DNA of 58,947 bases from Candidatus Doudnabacteria bacterium (GCA_016218585.1 JACRDK010000010.1:132974-191920), one strand, 5' to 3'. Counted from the first letter of the stretch, positions 39,734 to 48,951 are shown. The notes: generated by a model from the sequence alone, not told the origin. Translations and numbers: made by a program.

Positions 39734-40861
39734 TTAGAAATATTTTTTACCTTTTAATTCTCCTGGCAAATAATCATCAGTATCGTACTTTTCGTAATTC
39801 TCGCCATAGCCTAAGTCTTTCATTAGTTTAGTAGATGCATTGCGAATTTTCAAGGGCACGGGCAGGTTGCCCGTAGCTCTAACATCTTCCTGCGCGGCGC
39901 GCAAGGCATTGTAGGCGCTGCGGTCTTTTTTGCAGTTGGCTAAGTATGCGACGCCGTGCGCCAAATTTATGGCGCATTCAGGATAACCAATAGTTTCGCA
40001 GGCGTGAAAAACTTCGTTCGCCACGACTAGAGCGGTAGGCTGGGCTAAGCCAATGTCTTCGCTGGCAAATACTACCATCCTTCTGGCAATAAATTTTGCG
40101 TCCTCCCCTGCCTCAACCATCCGCGCCAAATAATAAATGGCGGCGTTTGCCTGTCCGGCGCGCATAGATTTTATAAACGCGGAAATTATATTATAGTGCT
40201 CCTCGCCTTTTTTGTCGTAGCGCAGGAATTTTGACTGGAGAGTATTTTTTAAGTTCTCAACGGTTAGTTTGTCATACAGGCTCAAACAATTATCAATTAT
40301 AGTCAGAGCCTGCCTCGCATCGCCATTGGCAACGGAAATTAGCCATGTTTTTGCTTCTTTGCTAATTTTTACTTTTGATTGGGAAATAATTTTATCTATT
40401 TCTTCTTCCTTAAGTTCGTTTAACACAAATACTCGACAGCGGGAAAGCAGGGCCGGGATAATTTCAAAAGATGGATTTTCCGTGGTCGCGCCAATTAGGG
40501 TTAGTTTCCCCGATTCAACGTAAGGCAATAAAAAATCCTGCTGGGCTTTGTTAAAGCGGTGAATCTCGTCTAAAAATAAAATTTTCGGCTGGCCCAGCAT
40601 AGTTGGTTTTTCAACAATTTGCCGAATGTCGTCTTTGCCTGCTGAAACCGCCGAAAGCTCATGATATTCTGCGTTAACCGCTTTTGCATAAATTCTCGCT
40701 AATGTAGTCTTCCCTACTCCGGGCGGGCCCCATAAGACAAAACTAAAAAGATGGCGATTTTCGATTGCCTGTCTTAAGGGTTTGTTTGGCCCGACTAAAT
40801 GCGCCTGTCCAACATATTCATCTAGATTCCGGGGCCGAATTTTATTTGCCAGTGGTTCCAT
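39734..40861 (-). CDS. rarA: RarA/MgsA replication-associated recombination ATPase
   Basis: 375 residues. Walker [12 protein letters not shown] (about 45-55), Walker [12 protein letters not shown], sensor 1 [10 protein letters not shown], and the C-terminal MgsA domain [14 protein letters not shown]. Acts at stalled replication forks together with SSB. Slightly shorter than E. coli RarA (about 447). Confidence 0.94.
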   Translation of the reverse strand: MEPLANKIRPRNLDEYVGQAHLVGPNKPLRQAIENRHLFSFVLWGPPGVGKTTLARIYAKAVNAEYHELSAVSAGKDDIRQIVEKPTMLGQPKILFLDEIHRFNKAQQDFLLPYVESGKLTLIGATTENPSFEIIPALLSRCRVFVLNELKEEEIDKIISQSKVKISKEAKTWLISVANGDARQALTIIDNCLSLYDKLTVENLKNTLQSKFLRYDKKGEEHYNIISAFIKSMRAGQANAAIYYLARMVEAGEDAKFIARRMVVFASEDIGLAQPTALVVANEVFHACETIGYPECAINLAHGVAYLANCKKDRSAYNALRAAQEDVRATGNLPVPLKIRNASTKLMKDLGYGENYEKYDTDDYLPGELKGKKYF

Positions 40862-40984
40862 AAAATTATGGTATACGAATGTTCACTATTATAATAACCC
40901 CTTGTGTTTATTTTTGCAAACTTATAATATCTGGCCAAAAAATCTAGCCTTCGCCTCGGGCTGGTTGTGCGTTTAGCTTTATTC

Positions 40985-41740
40985 TCAATGATTAAAATTC
41001 CATTCCTCAGTATCAATAATCAGCGGCTTGGCCTGGTCGGGAAATTGGGCATCTCCGACAAAAACGACATTTTCCATAATCGGGCTTAGGGAGTTTGTTT
41101 TATCTATTTCTTGGGGGTTAATGCCGATTTCTGTTAACCGGCCGGAAAGATTTATTGCGAAGTCCTTAGCCATTTTGTTGTAAGTGGCCTGCAAATTTTC
41201 AGGCAAGTTTTTTAGGTCGATGATATTTTCAATGAATTTAAATACGCTCCATTTTCTCCCCTGTTTATCTACCACAAATCCAATTGGCTCTTCAATTGGC
41301 AGCTCTTCGCCAAAGCGCTGGAGGTAGCGATTTGAGGCCTCGCTGTTCATTTTTAATTCGTGCAAAACTGAAGACCAGCGAACTTCTTTGTGCCCTTCGG
41401 CCGCATTGCCTTCCGCTATCTGAAATTTTGCCGCGGCCATTTGTTCCTTGGCGCCAAAAATTGTATGTTCATTGTTTGTTTTATTGAACTTCGCTTTAAA
41501 ATATAATTTAACTTTTTCCCCGTCAGGCAGGCTGGCATTTACTGGGAACTTGTCGCGGTGCCCATAGGTATTTTCTTCCTGGGATTTTTTCCAAGTAGAA
41601 ATATTTTCAGCTAAAAATTTCGCCAATTCAATGGCCTTAGGAAATTTTACAAACACCCCAGCGCTGGCTTCGGTTGTTTGTTCAATGTGCAAACTGTATT
41701 CATTGCCATTTTCCCGGTTAAAACCTTCCCCATTATTCAT
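40985..41740 (-). CDS. Hypothetical protein downstream of alkD
   Basis: 251 residues. A C-terminal stretch VVFVGDAQFPDQAKPLIIDT with VVDKQGRKWSVFKFIEN recalls the catalytic lobe of protein-kinase-like phosphotransferases, but the Asp of HxD is not obvious, so this is a weak analogy. It starts 3 nt after the alkD stop. Function unknown. Confidence 0.55.
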   Translation of the reverse strand: MNNGEGFNRENGNEYSLHIEQTTEASAGVFVKFPKAIELAKFLAENISTWKKSQEENTYGHRDKFPVNASLPDGEKVKLYFKAKFNKTNNEHTIFGAKEQMAAAKFQIAEGNAAEGHKEVRWSSVLHELKMNSEASNRYLQRFGEELPIEEPIGFVVDKQGRKWSVFKFIENIIDLKNLPENLQATYNKMAKDFAINLSGRLTEIGINPQEIDKTNSLSPIMENVVFVGDAQFPDQAKPLIIDTEEWNFNH

Positions 41741-41743
41741 AAG

Positions 41744-42496
41744 TTATATTGCTAAATAATATTTTCTCTTTTTTTCGGGCAAACGCTCAATGCTATACCT
41801 TAGAGCGGTGCGCGGCATTTTGTTTACGTTTGCGTCCAAAAAGTCTGTTAAATATTTTTCCCCGCAGCGCTTGCCCATTTCCCGCAGCATCCAGCCGGTG
41901 GCTTTATGTATGAGATCGTGTTTATCGGCTAACAAACTTTTTGCTATGGCAACGGCGTCTTTGGTTTCCCCATTTTTTAAAAAGGCAAAAGTCGCGAGTA
42001 TGGCAACGCGCCGTTCCCATAAGCTTTTAGATTTGGCAAGTTGATATAGAATTTTACGGTCTTTATCCAGTAGGAAGCGCCCAACTATATTTGGTGCGGA
42101 TAAATCCACCAAGTCCCAGTTGTTAATGTATTTAGTGTGCCCTAAGTAAAATTTGTAGATGTCTTCTTGTGTAATTTTTAAATGAGATCCCTCTCCCAAT
42201 GAATCGGGGTCAGAATGACGCCTTTGTGCCTCAGAATATTTTTTCACTAAGATAAGCAGGGCGATAAGTCGTTCCTCGTGGATTTTTGACTTAATTAACT
42301 TATCTAAATCGCTCAAAGATAATTTGTCCCAGTACTTATTTTCCAGCACTCGCTGCTGGGGCACCATAAGCCCTAAAAAAATATCCCCTGCCCCATATTG
42401 GCCGGGCGCGGTTTTAAAAAACCGCTGCAAGATTTTTGCCTTAGCAGGGCTGGCTAATTTTTTAATTTCTGCCCTTAGCAGATTAAGATTGTTCAT
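41744..42496 (-). CDS. AlkD-like DNA alkylation repair protein
   Basis: 250 residues. LLILVKKYSEAQ...YINNWDLVDLSAPNIVGR contains the NWDLVD aspartate region typical of AlkD, a HEAT-repeat glycosylase that removes bulky alkylated bases. Residues about 95-115 (HSDPDSLGEGSHLK) are an insertion absent from the usual sequence; its DNA carries repeat-like text (see findings). Active-site Asp/Trp are kept. Confidence 0.85.
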   Translation of the reverse strand: MNNLNLLRAEIKKLASPAKAKILQRFFKTAPGQYGAGDIFLGLMVPQQRVLENKYWDKLSLSDLDKLIKSKIHEERLIALLILVKKYSEAQRRHSDPDSLGEGSHLKITQEDIYKFYLGHTKYINNWDLVDLSAPNIVGRFLLDKDRKILYQLAKSKSLWERRVAILATFAFLKNGETKDAVAIAKSLLADKHDLIHKATGWMLREMGKRCGEKYLTDFLDANVNKMPRTALRYSIERLPEKKRKYYLAI

Positions 42497-42510
42497 AAGT
42501 TAATTATAAC

Positions 42511-42546
42511 AAAAAAGCTCCGCCTTGGATAAATCCAAGGCGGAGC
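42511..42546 (-). terminator. Terminator of LUD gene
   Basis: GCTCCGCCTTGGAT and ATCCAAGGCGGAGC, perfect 14-bp stem with a 2-3 nt loop, U-run on the minus strand. Confidence 0.85.
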
Positions 42547-42558
42547 CGGGTTTAGGGG

Positions 42559-43179
42559 TTAGAAGCCTAAAACCTCGTTTACCAAAATTACGGTAATTCT
42601 TTCGGGGGTAATTTCCCTTTGAATTTTTAAAACCTTGCTGTCGTAAGTGTTAAAAGTGTTCGGCAGCCCGTAGGCTTTGCGAACCCTAACGCTTTCCAGG
42701 GGGAAAATGTATTCATGGATTCTGTCCTGTGCAGTCTGTTCATCTTTAACAATTTTTTGCGTTCCGGCTACAAAAATTACTTTGTCCGCGCCGTAAGTGT
42801 AAGCGCCCAGCTGGCTGCCGGTATTGGAAGCAATAATTAATTTGCCGTCCTCGGTTATTGCGTGGACGCTGCCAAGAACGTATTCCGGAGCGGCTCCCAG
42901 GCGTTTCATTTCGCGCGCTTTGGTTTTGTCAGCGGACATTTCATTGAGCTTGGCGCGGGCGGAATTGTAATTGCCGGATTCATTTAGTTCTTTGGCCAAG
43001 CCAATGGTTTCCAATGTAATAGAGGTCATAGTTAAGGCTTCGGCTTGCTGAGGAATTAATTCCAGAGCCATTTTTTTAGCCTCTTCCCCGTTTTCCGCGA
43101 GCAAAACTTTAAAGCCATTTTTTTCTAAAGCGGCTTTGGTTGCCGCGACAATTTCTTTACTTGCTACTTGATTAAACAT
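42559..43179 (-). CDS. LUD-domain protein
   Basis: 206 residues. ALTMTSITLETIGLAKELNE, GSVHAITEDGKLIIASNTGS and DKVIFVAGTQKIV are typical of the LUD (lactate utilisation) fold. The iron-sulfur partners LutA/LutB are not nearby, so it may act alone. Divergent from an HxlR regulator at 43291, which is a likely controller. Confidence 0.85.
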   Translation of the reverse strand: MFNQVASKEIVAATKAALEKNGFKVLLAENGEEAKKMALELIPQQAEALTMTSITLETIGLAKELNESGNYNSARAKLNEMSADKTKAREMKRLGAAPEYVLGSVHAITEDGKLIIASNTGSQLGAYTYGADKVIFVAGTQKIVKDEQTAQDRIHEYIFPLESVRVRKAYGLPNTFNTYDSKVLKIQREITPERITVILVNEVLGF

Positions 43180-43203
43180 AAGCTTTATGATATATTAATA
43201 ATA

Positions 43204-43280
43204 CTAAGTATATAATATATACCATACCCTATTTTGACAAGTAGGCACTATAATGATATATAGTATTAATAAACATACTA
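43204..43280. promoter_or_regulatory. Operator/promoter region between LUD and HxlR genes
   Basis: Plus promoter TTGACA 43234-43239, 17-nt spacer, TATATA 43257-43262. TATTAATA/ATACTAAGTATATA motifs on both sides form imperfect dyads, as expected for a winged-helix regulator binding its own control region. Confidence 0.55.
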
Positions 43281-43290
43281 AGGCTTAAAT

Positions 43291-43614
43291 ATGACTAACG
43301 AACCAAAAACTTGCAACTCGGTGCAAACAACATTAAAAGTTCTTGGAGGCAAATGGAAACCTGCCATTTTATTTTTGCTGTGCGAACAAACCTTGCGCTT
43401 CGGCCAGTTAAAGCGCAGCGTGTCGGGAATTACGCAAAAAATGCTCACCCAAGAACTGCGCGAGCTTGAGGAAGACGGGCTGGTATCGCGAAAAGTATAC
43501 CCGCAAGTTCCCCCAAAAGTAGAATATACAGTTACCTCTTATGGTAAAACATTAGGCCCGGTTTTAAAGTCTATGTCCGCCTGGGGTAAAACCCACAAAG
43601 CCAGGGTAAAATAA
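43291..43614 (+). CDS. HxlR-family transcriptional regulator
   Basis: 107 residues. CNSVQTTLKVLGGKWKPAIL is the N-terminal HxlR signature, followed by winged-helix LRFGQLKRSVSGITQKMLTQ and LEEDGLVSRKVYPQVPPKVE. HxlR proteins often sense redox or aldehyde stress through a conserved Cys, here Cys10 at the N-terminus. Probably regulates the divergent LUD gene. Confidence 0.92.
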   Translation: MTNEPKTCNSVQTTLKVLGGKWKPAILFLLCEQTLRFGQLKRSVSGITQKMLTQELRELEEDGLVSRKVYPQVPPKVEYTVTSYGKTLGPVLKSMSAWGKTHKARVK

Positions 43615-43626
43615 ATTTTTGTATTT

Positions 43627-43672
43627 TTAAAACAGCATAAATTACGCGGCCGCGTAATTTATGCTGTTTTAA
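43627..43672. terminator. Perfect 46-bp palindrome, bidirectional terminator
   Basis: TTAAAACAGCATAAATTACG read to its centre GCGGCCGC and back; all 23 bases on each side are complementary. It lies between convergent hxlR-family and trpB genes. Confidence 0.85.
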
Positions 43673-43680
43673 TTTAATTG

Positions 43681-44877
43681 TTAAATATTAAGTTTTTCTG
43701 CCACAAAGTCCACGTCCTTGTCTCCCCTGCCTGAGAGGTTAACAATAATTATATTTTCTTTAGGCAAGGTTCCCGCTATTTTAATTGCATGAGCCACTGC
43801 GTGAGAGCTTTCCAGCGCTGGAATTATTCCTTCCGTTCTGGAAAGTTCCAAAAAAGCATTGAGCGCTTCTTGGTCATTAGCGGTGACATATTCAACCCTG
43901 CCGGCGTCTTTTAAATATGAATGCTCCGGACCAACGCCGGGATAATCTAAGCCGGAAGCAATTGAATGAACCGGTAACGGCTGGCCTTCGCCGTCTTGCA
44001 GTAAATAAGTCATCATTCCGTGCAAGACTCCGGGCTTGCCCAAGGTAAGTGTTGCCGCGTGCTCGCCTGGCTTAAAGCTTTTGCCAGCAGGCTCTACCCC
44101 AATAATTTTTGTTTTATCGCCCAAAAACTCATTGAATAATCCAATGGCATTTGAACCTCCTCCTACGCAGGCAATTAGCATATCTGGAAGCCGGCGTTCT
44201 TGCTCCAGAATTTGTTGTTTGGCTTCGCGGCCAACAACTGACTGAAAATCTTTTACCATTGCCGGGTATGGATGAGGCCCGACAACCGAACCAATGGCAA
44301 AGAAAGTGTCGTTATAGTTTTGCATAAAAGACCCAAAAGCGCTGTCTACCGCGTCCTTTAATGTTTTTCCTCCTTGTATAACCTCAACAACTTTTGCTCC
44401 CAAAAGTTTCATTCTAATAACGTTTGCGTGTTGCTTGGCAATATCTATGGCGCCCATATGGATCTCGCACTCCAATCCCATTAAGGCTGCGGCTGTTGCC
44501 AGAGCGACGCCGTGCTGTCCGGCTCCGGTTTCCGCTAACAATTTTTTCTTTCCCATTCTTTTTGCCAGTAAAGCCTCGCCGATGCAGTGGTTGATTTTAT
44601 GCGCCCCGGTATGGTTTAAATCTTCTCTTTTCAAATAGATTTTAGCGCCTCCTAGTTTTGCGGTAAGTTTCTTTGCTAAGTACAATGGACTTGGCCGCCC
44701 AACATAGTTTTTTAACAGGTCCTGATACTCGGTTAAAAATTCAGGATCATTTTTATATTTGTTATACGCGGCCTCAACTTCGAATATCGCCGACTCTAAT
44801 TCTTTGGGAATATATCTTCCTCCATATTGGCCAAAATAGCCGCGCGAATCCGGCTGTTGCTTAGTAGTGTTTGTCAT
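43681..44877 (-). CDS. trpB: Tryptophan synthase beta chain
   Basis: 398 residues, full length. PLP lysine in [17 protein letters not shown] phosphate loop, [10 protein letters not shown] and the Glu of the QDGEGQPLP segment are as in TrpB1-type enzymes. TrpB condenses indole (or serine plus indole) to tryptophan; without TrpA and the rest of trp it probably salvages indole. No trpA, C, D, E or F gene is in the window. Confidence 0.95.
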   Translation of the reverse strand: MTNTTKQQPDSRGYFGQYGGRYIPKELESAIFEVEAAYNKYKNDPEFLTEYQDLLKNYVGRPSPLYLAKKLTAKLGGAKIYLKREDLNHTGAHKINHCIGEALLAKRMGKKKLLAETGAGQHGVALATAAALMGLECEIHMGAIDIAKQHANVIRMKLLGAKVVEVIQGGKTLKDAVDSAFGSFMQNYNDTFFAIGSVVGPHPYPAMVKDFQSVVGREAKQQILEQERRLPDMLIACVGGGSNAIGLFNEFLGDKTKIIGVEPAGKSFKPGEHAATLTLGKPGVLHGMMTYLLQDGEGQPLPVHSIASGLDYPGVGPEHSYLKDAGRVEYVTANDQEALNAFLELSRTEGIIPALESSHAVAHAIKIAGTLPKENIIIVNLSGRGDKDVDFVAEKLNI

Positions 44878-45140
44878 ATAATTTGATTATTAGTTAATAT
44901 TGCTGGTTTCTTTAGAGAGACGCCAAGTTTCCGTGCAATGATCTTTAAAATAGTAATGAAGCATAAATTTATAAATTAATTAAAAAACCGCCCCGATTCA
45001 TCGGGACGGTTTAATTTATAAATAATGCGCAGACGCGTTTAAACCACCCGATGATTTTGGGCGGTCCACCAGAATATTATATTGTATTTGATAATCTGCA
45101 TATATTAAGTATATTCTTTTTCTTGCCGTTGTAAAGCAGC
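44878..45140 (-). other. Spacer between trpB and pilin gene
   Basis: 263 nt with a terminator (44982-45013) in the middle and a weaker ACC-CCC / GGG-GGT hairpin near 45043-45066. It contains the trpB leader; no ORF is seen. Confidence 0.45.
44982..45013 (-). terminator. Terminator of pilin gene
   Basis: AAACCGCCCCGA and TCGGGACGGTTT, U-rich on the minus strand. Confidence 0.8.
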
Positions 45141-45629
45141 CTATTGTATGCCGCCCGGGGTGGCGCTGTGTACTCCGGGTCCAAGCGAACCGACGTCTTT
45201 GCCAATGCAGTAAGTAATGGTATAGGCAGTACCGTCGTCCGAAGATTCATACCAGTAATCGTTTCCGCCTATTCCGGTAGTTGCTCCGCAATCGCCGTCA
45301 GCAGGTTTTGGGGAGGTTGGAATTAACGGAATATAGTTTGGCACAAAAGGCTCGGGTCCGCCGTCCATTGCGGTTGGGTCATCTAAAGCAACTCCGCTGC
45401 CCACGCTCGCCATAGAGCCTGTTCCTGTTGGGTATTGGCCGTGGGTAATGCGATACTGTTCCATGCTTGTTACCAGCTGCCTTACGTCAGCGGCTCTCTT
45501 TGTGTCGCGGGCTTTGGCGCGCGCCGATTGCAAAGCTAAAGTAACCACGCTGGCCAATAAACCAATAATGGCAATAACCACCAAAAGTTCCAGTAAAGTA
45601 AAACCGGATTGATTAAATTTTTGTTTCAT
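45141..45629 (-). CDS. Type IV pilin-like protein
   Basis: 162 residues. Class III signal KFNQSG/FTLLELL with Glu5 of the mature protein and the 20-residue hydrophobic N-terminal helix, then a soluble domain with a pair of cysteines (DGDCGATT, TITYCIGKD). Resembles PilA/GspG pilins. Prepilin peptidase and assembly ATPase genes are not in the window. Confidence 0.93.
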   Translation of the reverse strand: MKQKFNQSGFTLLELLVVIAIIGLLASVVTLALQSARAKARDTKRAADVRQLVTSMEQYRITHGQYPTGTGSMASVGSGVALDDPTAMDGGPEPFVPNYIPLIPTSPKPADGDCGATTGIGGNDYWYESSDDGTAYTITYCIGKDVGSLGPGVHSATPGGIQ

Positions 45630-45673
45630 TTTTGATTATAATAATTTTTTTAATTATAGCACAAAATTATTTT

Positions 45674-47446
45674 TTATGCCTTATCGTTGCCGGAATTAAA
45701 GCCTCCCGCCTGAATTTCCCAGAGTTTTTGATACGTTCCCTGCTTAGCTTTAAGAAGTTCTTCGTGTTTGCCTTGTTCGGTAATTTGCCCGTTTTCCAAA
45801 ACCACAATCCTATCCATTTGCATAATGGTCGACAATCGGTGCGCTATAACAATTACGGTTTTATTTTTCATTAAATTTTTAAGTGCGTCTTTAATTAGCA
45901 TTTCGCTTTCACTGTCTAAGGAAGAGGTGGCTTCGTCTAAAATCAAAATTGGCGCATTTTTTAGGATGGCCCTGGCAATGGCCACGCGCTGGCGCTGTCC
46001 GCCGGAAAGCTTAATCCCCCGCTCTCCGACCAGGGTGTTGTATTTTTCCGGAAAACTTTCAATAAATTCGTGGGCATGCGCAAGGCGCGCTGCTTTAATA
46101 ACTTCCGCATCGGTGGCCAAAGGTTTGGCATAGCGAATATTTTCCGCCAAGCTGCGGTGAAAGAGAATTGGTTCTTGCGGTACCAGGGCAATTGACTCTC
46201 TTAAGGAGTCCTGCGTGACGGTGGAAATGTCTTGCCCGTCTATTTTAATGCTGCCGGAGTTTATGTCCAAAAATCTTAGGAGTAATTTAACAATGGTAGA
46301 TTTTCCCCCGCCGGATGGGCCAATAAGAGCAATTTTTTCTTTTGAGGCAATTGTTAAATTAAAGTTAGTTAGGACTTCAACGCCTTTGTTATATTGGAAA
46401 GTGGTATTGCTAAATTCAATTAGTCCTTTTTTTACTTTAAGCTCTCCCGCCCCGTTTAGGTCTTTTATTTCATGGGGAGTATTTAGAATTTCCGTCATTT
46501 CATTGGCATCGGCCAGCGCTTCATAAATGGAGCGCATATTTTTTCCAGTGTTCCAGAGCTTGTCAAAAATTCGGAATAGGTAGGCCTGAATTAAAACAAT
46601 GTCGCCCACCAAAAGGTTGCCGTGCATCCATTGAATAATGGCCCAGTACATTCCGAGGAATTCAAGGAGAATCATCATTAAGCTCTGCCACAAATCGCCC
46701 CAGGTGCCTAAATTCCAGCTTTTTTTACGCAAAGCAAACTGTTCTTCGGTCACATTGGCAAAGCGTTCATTTTCCCTCTCATAACCGGTGAACAATTTTA
46801 TATTTATGTTGTTAGTCATGCTGTCGGCCAGCTGGGCTGTGGTTTTAGTGTCGGCCGCAGCGCGCCTTATGTCGTAAGGCAATTTGTAACGGGAGTAGAA
46901 AAATGAAAATAACAAAAACACAATGCACCAACCAACAGATGTTAGGCCTAATAACCGATACTGCCAGATTAAAACAGAAATTACCAGAGTCGTGTCTATA
47001 ATAGACCTACCTAAATCGTAATATATTTGGTCGGAAATTATTTCAAAAGATCTTTCATAGCGCTTAACTTTAGTAACCAGGCTGCCGACAAAATTATTAT
47101 TAAAAAAGCTGGATGAATGTTTTTGCAAATATTTATAGCAGGTGTTTGTTAAATCTGCCATTACGCGGGGCTGGAAAAAATTGTTGGTAAAATTATGCAG
47201 GCGCCACAAAATTATTCTGGCAAAATTTAAAACCAAAATAATAACAATTAGCCTTATACCCTGTCTGTAAATGGAATCTGTTTTTGGTCCGGCAAGCAAG
47301 TTAAACAGTTCACGGTAAACCAGCGGCGTATAAGTCTGCATTCCCTCCACCAGCAAAATGCCAAGTATAATTACCACCACTTGCCACTTATAGCGCCAGG
47401 CGTGTTGCCAAAAGATTTTAATTGTTTGTTTAGTATGACTTTTCAT
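45674..47446 (-). CDS. ABC transporter, permease plus ATPase (MsbA-like)
   Basis: 590 residues. Six membrane helices over about 20-310, then an ATPase domain with Walker A GPSGGGKST (about 376-384), Q-loop, LSGGQRQRVAIARAI and ILILDEATSSLD. Exporter-type half transporter forming a homodimer; substrate (lipid, peptide or drug) not predictable. Starts with a moderately strong context and no associated accessory gene. Confidence 0.95.
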   Translation of the reverse strand: MKSHTKQTIKIFWQHAWRYKWQVVVIILGILLVEGMQTYTPLVYRELFNLLAGPKTDSIYRQGIRLIVIILVLNFARIILWRLHNFTNNFFQPRVMADLTNTCYKYLQKHSSSFFNNNFVGSLVTKVKRYERSFEIISDQIYYDLGRSIIDTTLVISVLIWQYRLLGLTSVGWCIVFLLFSFFYSRYKLPYDIRRAAADTKTTAQLADSMTNNINIKLFTGYERENERFANVTEEQFALRKKSWNLGTWGDLWQSLMMILLEFLGMYWAIIQWMHGNLLVGDIVLIQAYLFRIFDKLWNTGKNMRSIYEALADANEMTEILNTPHEIKDLNGAGELKVKKGLIEFSNTTFQYNKGVEVLTNFNLTIASKEKIALIGPSGGGKSTIVKLLLRFLDINSGSIKIDGQDISTVTQDSLRESIALVPQEPILFHRSLAENIRYAKPLATDAEVIKAARLAHAHEFIESFPEKYNTLVGERGIKLSGGQRQRVAIARAILKNAPILILDEATSSLDSESEMLIKDALKNLMKNKTVIVIAHRLSTIMQMDRIVVLENGQITEQGKHEELLKAKQGTYQKLWEIQAGGFNSGNDKA

Positions 47447-47496
47447 AAAAATCCCTTGTTTAAGGGTTATTTAATTATAACACGGTTAAAAACTCC

Positions 47497-47525
47497 TTGA
47501 CAGCAAGCAGTTTAAGGAATATTAT
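47497..47525 (+). promoter_or_regulatory. Promoter of small orphan gene 47535
   Basis: TTGACA 47497-47502, 17-nt spacer, TATTAT 47520-47525. Confidence 0.75.
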
Positions 47526-47534
47526 ATGGCCACT

Positions 47535-47687
47535 ATGCCAAAAGAGAGTGGCGAAAATAAAGAAGGGCAGCCCGTCTCAAAGCCTGAGACAGGCAACGAA
47601 GAACAAACCAACCAACAGGAACGACCTCCGTTGTTCCTGCACGAACAGGTGCCTTTCCGGACACCAAATCCGACGAAGGGCAAGTAG
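47535..47687 (+). CDS. Small acidic/proline-rich protein, orphan
   Basis: 50 residues from the ATG at 47535. The first ATG (47526) directly abuts the -10 box and cannot be in the transcript, so the leaderless start at 47535 is preferred. Disordered-looking composition (KPETGNEEQTNQQERPP, then VPFRTPNPTKGK). No family recognised. Not long enough to be found easily by ORF length; supported by promoter and hairpin terminator. Confidence 0.5.
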   Translation: MPKESGENKEGQPVSKPETGNEEQTNQQERPPLFLHEQVPFRTPNPTKGK

Positions 47688-47691
47688 CAAC

Positions 47692-47762
47692 ATCCGCCGC
47701 GCCTTTGGGTAGGCATCTTTCCTAACGGATTGATATCTGACCCAGAGAGCGCGGCGGTTTTA
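47692..47762 (+). terminator. Long hairpin terminator
   Basis: CCGCCGCGC and GCGCGGCGG plus inner TTTGGGT/ACCCAGAG pairing around about 30 nt; T-run follows. Confidence 0.7.
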
Positions 47763-47767
47763 GTTTA

Positions 47768-48139
47768 TCAAAAACGAAAAACAATGGTTAAAATAACTGC
47801 GGCAAGGCCTAAAGCGGATGAGTTAAACACGGCAAAGGCCGGAAAAGAGTTTTGGGTGTTGCCCCGCATCTTATAGAACAAAATTCCTTCTACTACCGCC
47901 ACGCTAAGCACATAAAAAGCAATTTTGCCGCAAAAGGTTAATATGGAAGTTTGGGTAAGGCTTAACCAAGTTAAGGCAGAGCCGCTAATTAACTGAAAGC
48001 CAAAATTATAACCAATAGCTTTAGCATAGGAAGCATACTTGCCTTCCTGTTTTTTATAAATGGCAAATAAAGAACCGGCCATAAGCCCAAAAATGCTTAA
48101 TGCGCCAAATATATGAAAAAGTAAAATTGCTTTAAACAT
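47768..48139 (-). CDS. Four-helix membrane protein
   Basis: 123 residues with four membrane helices (about 4-28, 40-62, 68-88, 100-120), ending in TGA. The early LLFHIFGALSIFGLMAGSLF helix carries one His. No known family is recognised; the fold resembles small DUF420/CtaG- or copper-like four-helix proteins, without evidence. Confidence 0.6.
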   Translation of the reverse strand: MFKAILLFHIFGALSIFGLMAGSLFAIYKKQEGKYASYAKAIGYNFGFQLISGSALTWLSLTQTSILTFCGKIAFYVLSVAVVEGILFYKMRGNTQNSFPAFAVFNSSALGLAAVILTIVFRF

Positions 48140-48282
48140 AAATAAACCCTTCCTGAATTAAAGTTAGTTATTGGTTTTAAATTATAGCAGAAAATTTCAA
48201 ACTAATGAATAGCAAGCTCAACCAACGCTGTAGTTTGGACAATTAAAACTTATAAAAGTATATCAAAAATTTGTAATTAAAC

Positions 48283-48325
48283 AAAAAAGCGGCCCGGAAT
48301 CCCAAAGGATCCCGCGGCCGCTTTT
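48283..48325 (-). terminator. Terminator of 48348 gene
   Basis: AAAAGCGGCC and GGCCGCTTTT with an internal GAATCCC/GGATCCC pair. Confidence 0.75.
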
Positions 48326-48347
48326 GCTTGGTGAGTTTCGCAGGCGT

Positions 48348-48851
48348 CTAGTAACAGACTTTTTTTGCCCTGATGGCCTTTATTGTCTGTTTGTGCAGCG
48401 CGTCTTCTAGAATTGTTATGTATCCTTTGCCGGGCAGAATGTCGGAAGTCATCGTTCCATTGCTGCTGCAGCTAGCCATAAGCCACCCTTCTTCGTTACC
48501 GGGATTTTTCTTATGGTAGATAGTAACAATGATCCCGTCGATATCCAGCTGCCAAACATCCCCGTGAGTGTTGCTCAGGATCTCGCACGGTTTCATCCCC
48601 GAGTATTCCATAGCCTTTCTGTATGCCAGCGAGTGGCTCAGGAACTTTACCCAAAGTTCCGTGTCTTTGCCATCTAAGCCCTTCTGGCGTTGAAGTCTTG
48701 GCTTTGAAGCCTCGTCCTCATTTAGAGGGGTAGTTTGCTCTTTGGCGTGCTCGGCTCTCGGCTTAGCTCTTCGCGATTCTACAATTCTAGCGAGAAGCAC
48801 GAGCATTAAAATAAGCAATAATGCCGCTATTGGCAATGCCACATAACTCAC
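48348..48851 (-). CDS. Membrane-anchored hypothetical protein, orphan
   Basis: 167 residues from a GTG start (48851) with a GGGAGGAG site 6 nt upstream. One helix at about 5-24, then a basic, charged linker and a soluble domain (VWQLDIDGIIVTIYHKKNPG and ITILEDALHKQ). No family recognised. A palindrome sits inside its promoter (48887-48917), so it is probably regulated. Confidence 0.6.
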   Translation of the reverse strand: MSYVALPIAALLLILMLVLLARIVESRRAKPRAEHAKEQTTPLNEDEASKPRLQRQKGLDGKDTELWVKFLSHSLAYRKAMEYSGMKPCEILSNTHGDVWQLDIDGIIVTIYHKKNPGNEEGWLMASCSSNGTMTSDILPGKGYITILEDALHKQTIKAIRAKKVCY

Positions 48852-48886
48852 GTTTTCTCCTCCCTTTGGAATTCAATCGAACATAA

Positions 48887-48917
48887 CAAAATACCACATT
48901 TAGTGGTATTTTGTCAA
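48887..48917 (-). promoter_or_regulatory. Promoter with operator palindrome
   Basis: CAAAATACCAC and GTGGTATTTTG, 11-bp perfect arms with a 5-nt centre, between TTGACA (48917-48912) and the -10 region of the minus-strand promoter. Confidence 0.65.
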
Positions 48918-48951
48918 GCTTTTACCTTTTGTTTAAGGGAGGTTTTAAAAA

